The notes beneath the pieces are model-generated. The model searched no databases, was not told where the DNA came from, and was given only the letters and a program-made list of their open reading frames with translations. A program made the position numbers and the translations under genes. 40,291 bases of DNA from Oscillospiraceae bacterium (lineage in GTDB: Bacteria > Bacillota > Clostridia > Oscillospirales > Oscillospiraceae), in assembly GCA_017632035.1 (NCBI GenBank), contig JAGBSG010000061.1, positions 1-40,291 on the forward strand, written 5' to 3'. Position 1 is the first letter of the stretch. Each line of letters begins with the position of its first letter. Shown here piece after piece: positions 37,920 to 40,291 of this stretch.

Positions 37920-38179
37920 CGTACTGGAAATTCGACCCGGATATGCTTACGAGGACATACACATTCGTTGTTCAGCCTCGCTATCCAGCAAGAATCCCTC
38001 CAAAGAAATGGCCGGATTTGAAGCTGATCGGAAAGGCAATGGCTCGCGGATGGGCTACACCGTGTAGGTACTATCCGATAGCACGGGGACGCGGACGATT
38101 TCAATGCAGTTATGTTTTCCCCGGAATTTCCAATGCAGAATACGGATATATTTTGGCGCTTATGAGACAGGAGGAATAA
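37916..38179 (+). CDS. 87-aa basic hypothetical protein
   Basis: Coupled by ATGA upstream and TAATG to ssb downstream. Basic and aromatic (YTFVVQPRYPARIPPKKW, CRYYPIARGRGRF). Place before ssb suggests a replication or repair role. Not recognised. Confidence 0.6.
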   Translation: MTYWKFDPDMLTRTYTFVVQPRYPARIPPKKWPDLKLIGKAMARGWATPCRYYPIARGRGRFQCSYVFPGISNAEYGYILALMRQEE

Positions 38180-38688
38180 TGCTTAATCATATTACAATTA
38201 TGGGCAGACTGACCAGGGATCCGGAGCTTCGGAGAACTGGCAGTGGAATTGCCGTTGCCAGTTTCACCGTTGCTGTTGAACGGGATTTTGCCCAAGACGG
38301 TAAGAAAGAGACGGATTTCATCGACTGTGTCGCATGGCGGCAGACCGGCGAATTTGTCAGTAAGTATTTCGCTAAAGGCCGCATGATCGTTGTTTCCGGT
38401 CGGCTGCAGATCCGGAGCTGGACGGACAAGGACGGCAACAAGCGCAAGACAGCGGAAGTGGTGGCGGACAACTGCTACTTCGGAGACAGCAAGAGCAGCT
38501 CCGACAACGCAGGACTTACCGGCACCGGAGATCCTTACAGCGGCGGTGCTTACACCGACACCATGGCGGAGATCGAGCGGCAGCGCAACAATAACAGTTA
38601 CGCAGGTTACGGCGGCTACAGCGCCCCGCAGTATCAGCAGGGTGAATTTGCCATGATCGAGGACGATGACGCGCAACTGCCTTTTTGA
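38179..38688 (+). CDS. ssb: Single-stranded DNA-binding protein
   Basis: A 169-aa SSB: OB fold with LNHITIMGRLTRDPELR, FTVAVER, DFIDCVAWRQTGEF and GRMIVVSGRLQIRSW. A Gly/Tyr/Asn/Gln-rich linker follows and the acidic tip DDDAQLPF is the conserved protein-docking end. It coats ssDNA for replication and RecT annealing. AGGAGG upstream. Confidence 0.96.
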   Translation: MLNHITIMGRLTRDPELRRTGSGIAVASFTVAVERDFAQDGKKETDFIDCVAWRQTGEFVSKYFAKGRMIVVSGRLQIRSWTDKDGNKRKTAEVVADNCYFGDSKSSSDNAGLTGTGDPYSGGAYTDTMAEIERQRNNNSYAGYGGYSAPQYQQGEFAMIEDDDAQLPF

Positions 38689-38752
38689 TTCAAAAAAGTG
38701 TAGATTTTCACAGTAAAATCGGTTAGAATGTAACCAACAGAAGAATATTTAT

Positions 38753-38802
38753 CAGTGCCAAGTGCCAGAGGAACCCCAAAAGGGCTTCTCTGGCACTTTT
38801 TT
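38753..38802 (+). terminator. Terminator after ssb, repeat copy 2
   Basis: AGTGCCAGAG/CTCTGGCACT is a perfect 10-bp stem around an inner CCC/GGG, followed by TTTTTT. The first 18 bases match those at 11869-11886 with one difference. It separates the early operon from rusA and the late genes, a natural point for antitermination. Confidence 0.88.
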
Positions 38803-38823
38803 AGCAGAAAGGAGGCGGTAGTT

Positions 38824-39273
38824 ATCGAGCTTCTTGCAACGTACATGATCCCCTTAGACCCAAAACCGAAGAAAAACACCCACCGGATTGCAGGCTGCGG
38901 AAAGCGCTGCCCCGTGTGCGGCAAGTATGCAAAGCAGTTTGTCCGCAACGCAGACAAAACCACGGAATACGCATTTAAGGCGGCACACTATCTGCACCCC
39001 AAGCCGAAAGCACCCATCGACCGGCCTGTGCAGCTGGTGTACAAGCTTTACACCGAGACAAAACACCGGAAGGATGATCTGAACCTTTACGAATCCCTGG
39101 ATGACATTCTGGTGAAGGAAAAGATCCTGAAGGACGATGACCGCAAGACCATCCGCAGCAGAGATGGCAGCCGGGTACTCTATGACAAAGAGAATCCCAG
39201 GGCGGAGATCTATATTTACGATTACAGAGAGGAGGATGACCATGAGCTCCGGAAAGAAAATGTTCACGGTTGA
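38824..39273 (+). CDS. rusA: RusA-like Holliday junction resolvase with zinc insert
   Basis: An endonuclease resolving four-way DNA junctions. IPLDPKPKKNTHRI and KHRKDDLNLYESLDDILV, with DDDRK after it, fit the RusA fold and its acidic residues. A CGKRCPVCGKYAKQ insertion after the first strand could bind zinc. The ribosome site AAAGGAGG (38808-38815) is 8 bases before ATC at 38824, while the first ATG (38845) is 29 bases away. So a non-AUG start is likely. ATG 38845 or GTG 38755 are alternatives. The last 32 bases overlap the tail-hub gene. Confidence 0.8.
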   Translation: MELLATYMIPLDPKPKKNTHRIAGCGKRCPVCGKYAKQFVRNADKTTEYAFKAAHYLHPKPKAPIDRPVQLVYKLYTETKHRKDDLNLYESLDDILVKEKILKDDDRKTIRSRDGSRVLYDKENPRAEIYIYDYREEDDHELRKENVHG

Positions 39274-40291
39274 TAAGTTCCTTGGCATCAATCAGTCCGC
39301 GGACGGCCTGACAGAACTGAAAATGGGCGAAGCATCCGATATGGTCAATTTCCTGATCACGGATGGCATGAACCTGACGGTCCGGCCTGGTGTCCGCAGA
39401 GTGGACTTCGCCGAGGACAGAGACCCGGCACCCATCCTTGCCAGCTGGGCAGGTTTTATCAGCGAGAACAGTACCCAGGAGCATCTTTTGGTGGTTGATT
39501 TCGCGGATGGCAAAGACCGGATCTGGCTCTACATCAAGGACGAGACCGGCGGCATTACCACCCAGTACCGGCAGGATGGTGCACTTGGCCTGACCAGTGC
39601 AGAGAACGCCATGGTGAAGGTATTTGCCTTTGGCGGCAAGCTGTGGGTCATGAGCAGAGGGAATGTGGTGACCTGGCAGGGCGGCGCATTTGCCACGGAG
39701 GAACCCTATGTGCCCCTGGTCATCGCCGGTGCATCTCCATCCGGCGGCGGCACCACCATTGAGCCCATCAATATGCTAACAGGAAAGCGCCGTATTGATT
39801 ACAGTGCCGATGGAACAGCCACAGCTTACGTCCTTCCGGCGGAAGCGCTGGCTGTCGAGAAAATCGTCATTGACAATATTGAGGTCGCTGTGGCCGACGC
39901 AGGCGCTTACAACGCAGAAAACCAGACATTCACATTTGCTGCTGCACCCCAAAAGGGTGTGGGTAATGTGGAATTTACATACTCCACCGATGAAGCGGAG
40001 GCAGAAAAAGCCCGGCTGACCATTATCGGAATGCCTCTGGTGGAAGCCTACAACGGTTCCACAGATACCCGGCTTTTCGTGGGCGGCAAGGGAAATATCT
40101 GCTATTACACCGGCGTTCCTCAGAGCGGCGATGTGACCGCTATGTATTTTCCTGCCATGAATGAGGCGGCTGTGGATATGACCGGCGCCTCCGTCACCGG
40201 ACTTGTGCGCCATTACAGCAAGCTTCTGGTATTTACCCGTGACGGCACCTACACCTTCAGCTATGAGCCTGTCACCACCGAGGACGGCACC
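39242..40291 (+). CDS. Tail hub / head-tail stabilization protein, 5' part (continues at base 1)
   Basis: Starts with ATG after GAGGAGGAT inside the end of rusA and runs off the window. Joined through the 141-base overlap, it gives a 627-aa protein ending at 975. The N-terminus (KKMFTVDKFLGINQSADGLT, VRPGVRRVDF) and repeated beta segments (VKVFAFGGKLWVMSRGNVVT, DTRLFVGGKGNICYYTGVP) resemble beta-propeller-like hub or stabilization proteins of short-tailed phages. This would be the first late structural gene. The fold call is inferred. Confidence 0.7.
   Translation, partial: MSSGKKMFTVDKFLGINQSADGLTELKMGEASDMVNFLITDGMNLTVRPGVRRVDFAEDRDPAPILASWAGFISENSTQEHLLVVDFADGKDRIWLYIKDETGGITTQYRQDGALGLTSAENAMVKVFAFGGKLWVMSRGNVVTWQGGAFATEEPYVPLVIAGASPSGGGTTIEPINMLTGKRRIDYSADGTATAYVLPAEALAVEKIVIDNIEVAVADAGAYNAENQTFTFAAAPQKGVGNVEFTYSTDEAEAEKARLTIIGMPLVEAYNGSTDTRLFVGGKGNICYYTGVPQSGDVTAMYFPAMNEAAVDMTGASVTGLVRHYSKLLVFTRDGTYTFSYEPVTTEDGT
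40151..40291. repeat. Exact copy of bases 1-141 (circular overlap)
   Basis: Bases 40151-40291 equal bases 1-141 without difference. The overlap falls inside one gene and keeps its frame, so it marks circular closure of an assembled contig (unique length 40,150) rather than a biological terminal repeat. The odd length is typical of a de Bruijn k-mer overlap. Confidence 0.95.

Noticed and set aside
40151..40291. Biological direct terminal repeat of the phage
   Set aside because: It lies inside a coding sequence, and its length fits an assembler k-mer overlap better than a packaging repeat.

Overview
The window is the complete, circularly closed genome of a temperate, probably short-tailed (podovirus-like) phage. 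The first 141 bases are repeated exactly as the last 141, so the unique genome is 40,150 bp. The gene reading off the right end (39242) continues in frame at base 1. The likely host is a Gram-positive gut Clostridia/Oscillospiraceae-type bacterium. Reasons: strong AGGAGG ribosome sites, GC near 50%, a zinc-ribbon tyrosine integrase, a RecT/DUF1351/MBL/DUF6291 replication block, a Cys_rich_KTR protein and a phage_holin_4-type holin. The host call is inference from these families, not from a search.

The prophage map runs from attP (about 24.44 kb) rightward through the circle. Bases 24.3-28.8 kb hold the lysogeny module: attP, which carries the 3' half of a tRNA-Pro(GGG); integrase; a two-helix membrane protein; a LexA-like CI repressor; divergent promoters; a Cro-like protein; and two leftward accessory genes (zinc protease and lipoprotein). 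Bases 28.8-38.7 kb hold a tightly overlapping rightward early operon: tRNA-Ile(TAT), tRNA-Gln(TTG), an HTH protein, DUF1351, RecT, an MBL-fold protein, a DUF6291-type protein, DUF3846, a MazG-like protein, many tiny zinc-ribbon proteins, an HNH-like protein and SSB. RusA follows a terminator.

The late genes start at 39242 and wrap through the origin: tail hub/stabilization protein, head-tail adaptor, an internally duplicated 414-aa protein and a 1737-aa putative ejection protein. A leftward cassette of five small genes (7.95-9.35 kb) interrupts them. It has its own promoter, an inverted repeat between the -35 and -10, and a ribbon-helix-helix protein. Next to it is a rightward candidate small RNA (8842-8948). 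Next come a TerS-like gene, an AT-rich palindromic gap, and a tRNA array (Ile-like, Gly, Arg, Ser, Ser, plus tRNA-like fragments). After that come TerL, scaffold, a major capsid protein with an extra C-terminal domain, portal and a set of tail/fibre genes. The fibre genes include a collagen-like protein and a 611-aa protein with a Cys-based tyrosine-phosphatase domain. The lysis genes (M15 endolysin, holin) close the module next to attP. I see no tape-measure, major-tail or sheath gene, which is the basis for calling it short-tailed.

The most unusual items are the phosphatase carried inside a tail-fibre-region protein, the small RNA with two identical-loop hairpins beside a three-copy Shine-Dalgarno-like repeat, the autoregulated leftward cassette of unknown small proteins, and the aberrant tRNA and tRNA-like elements.
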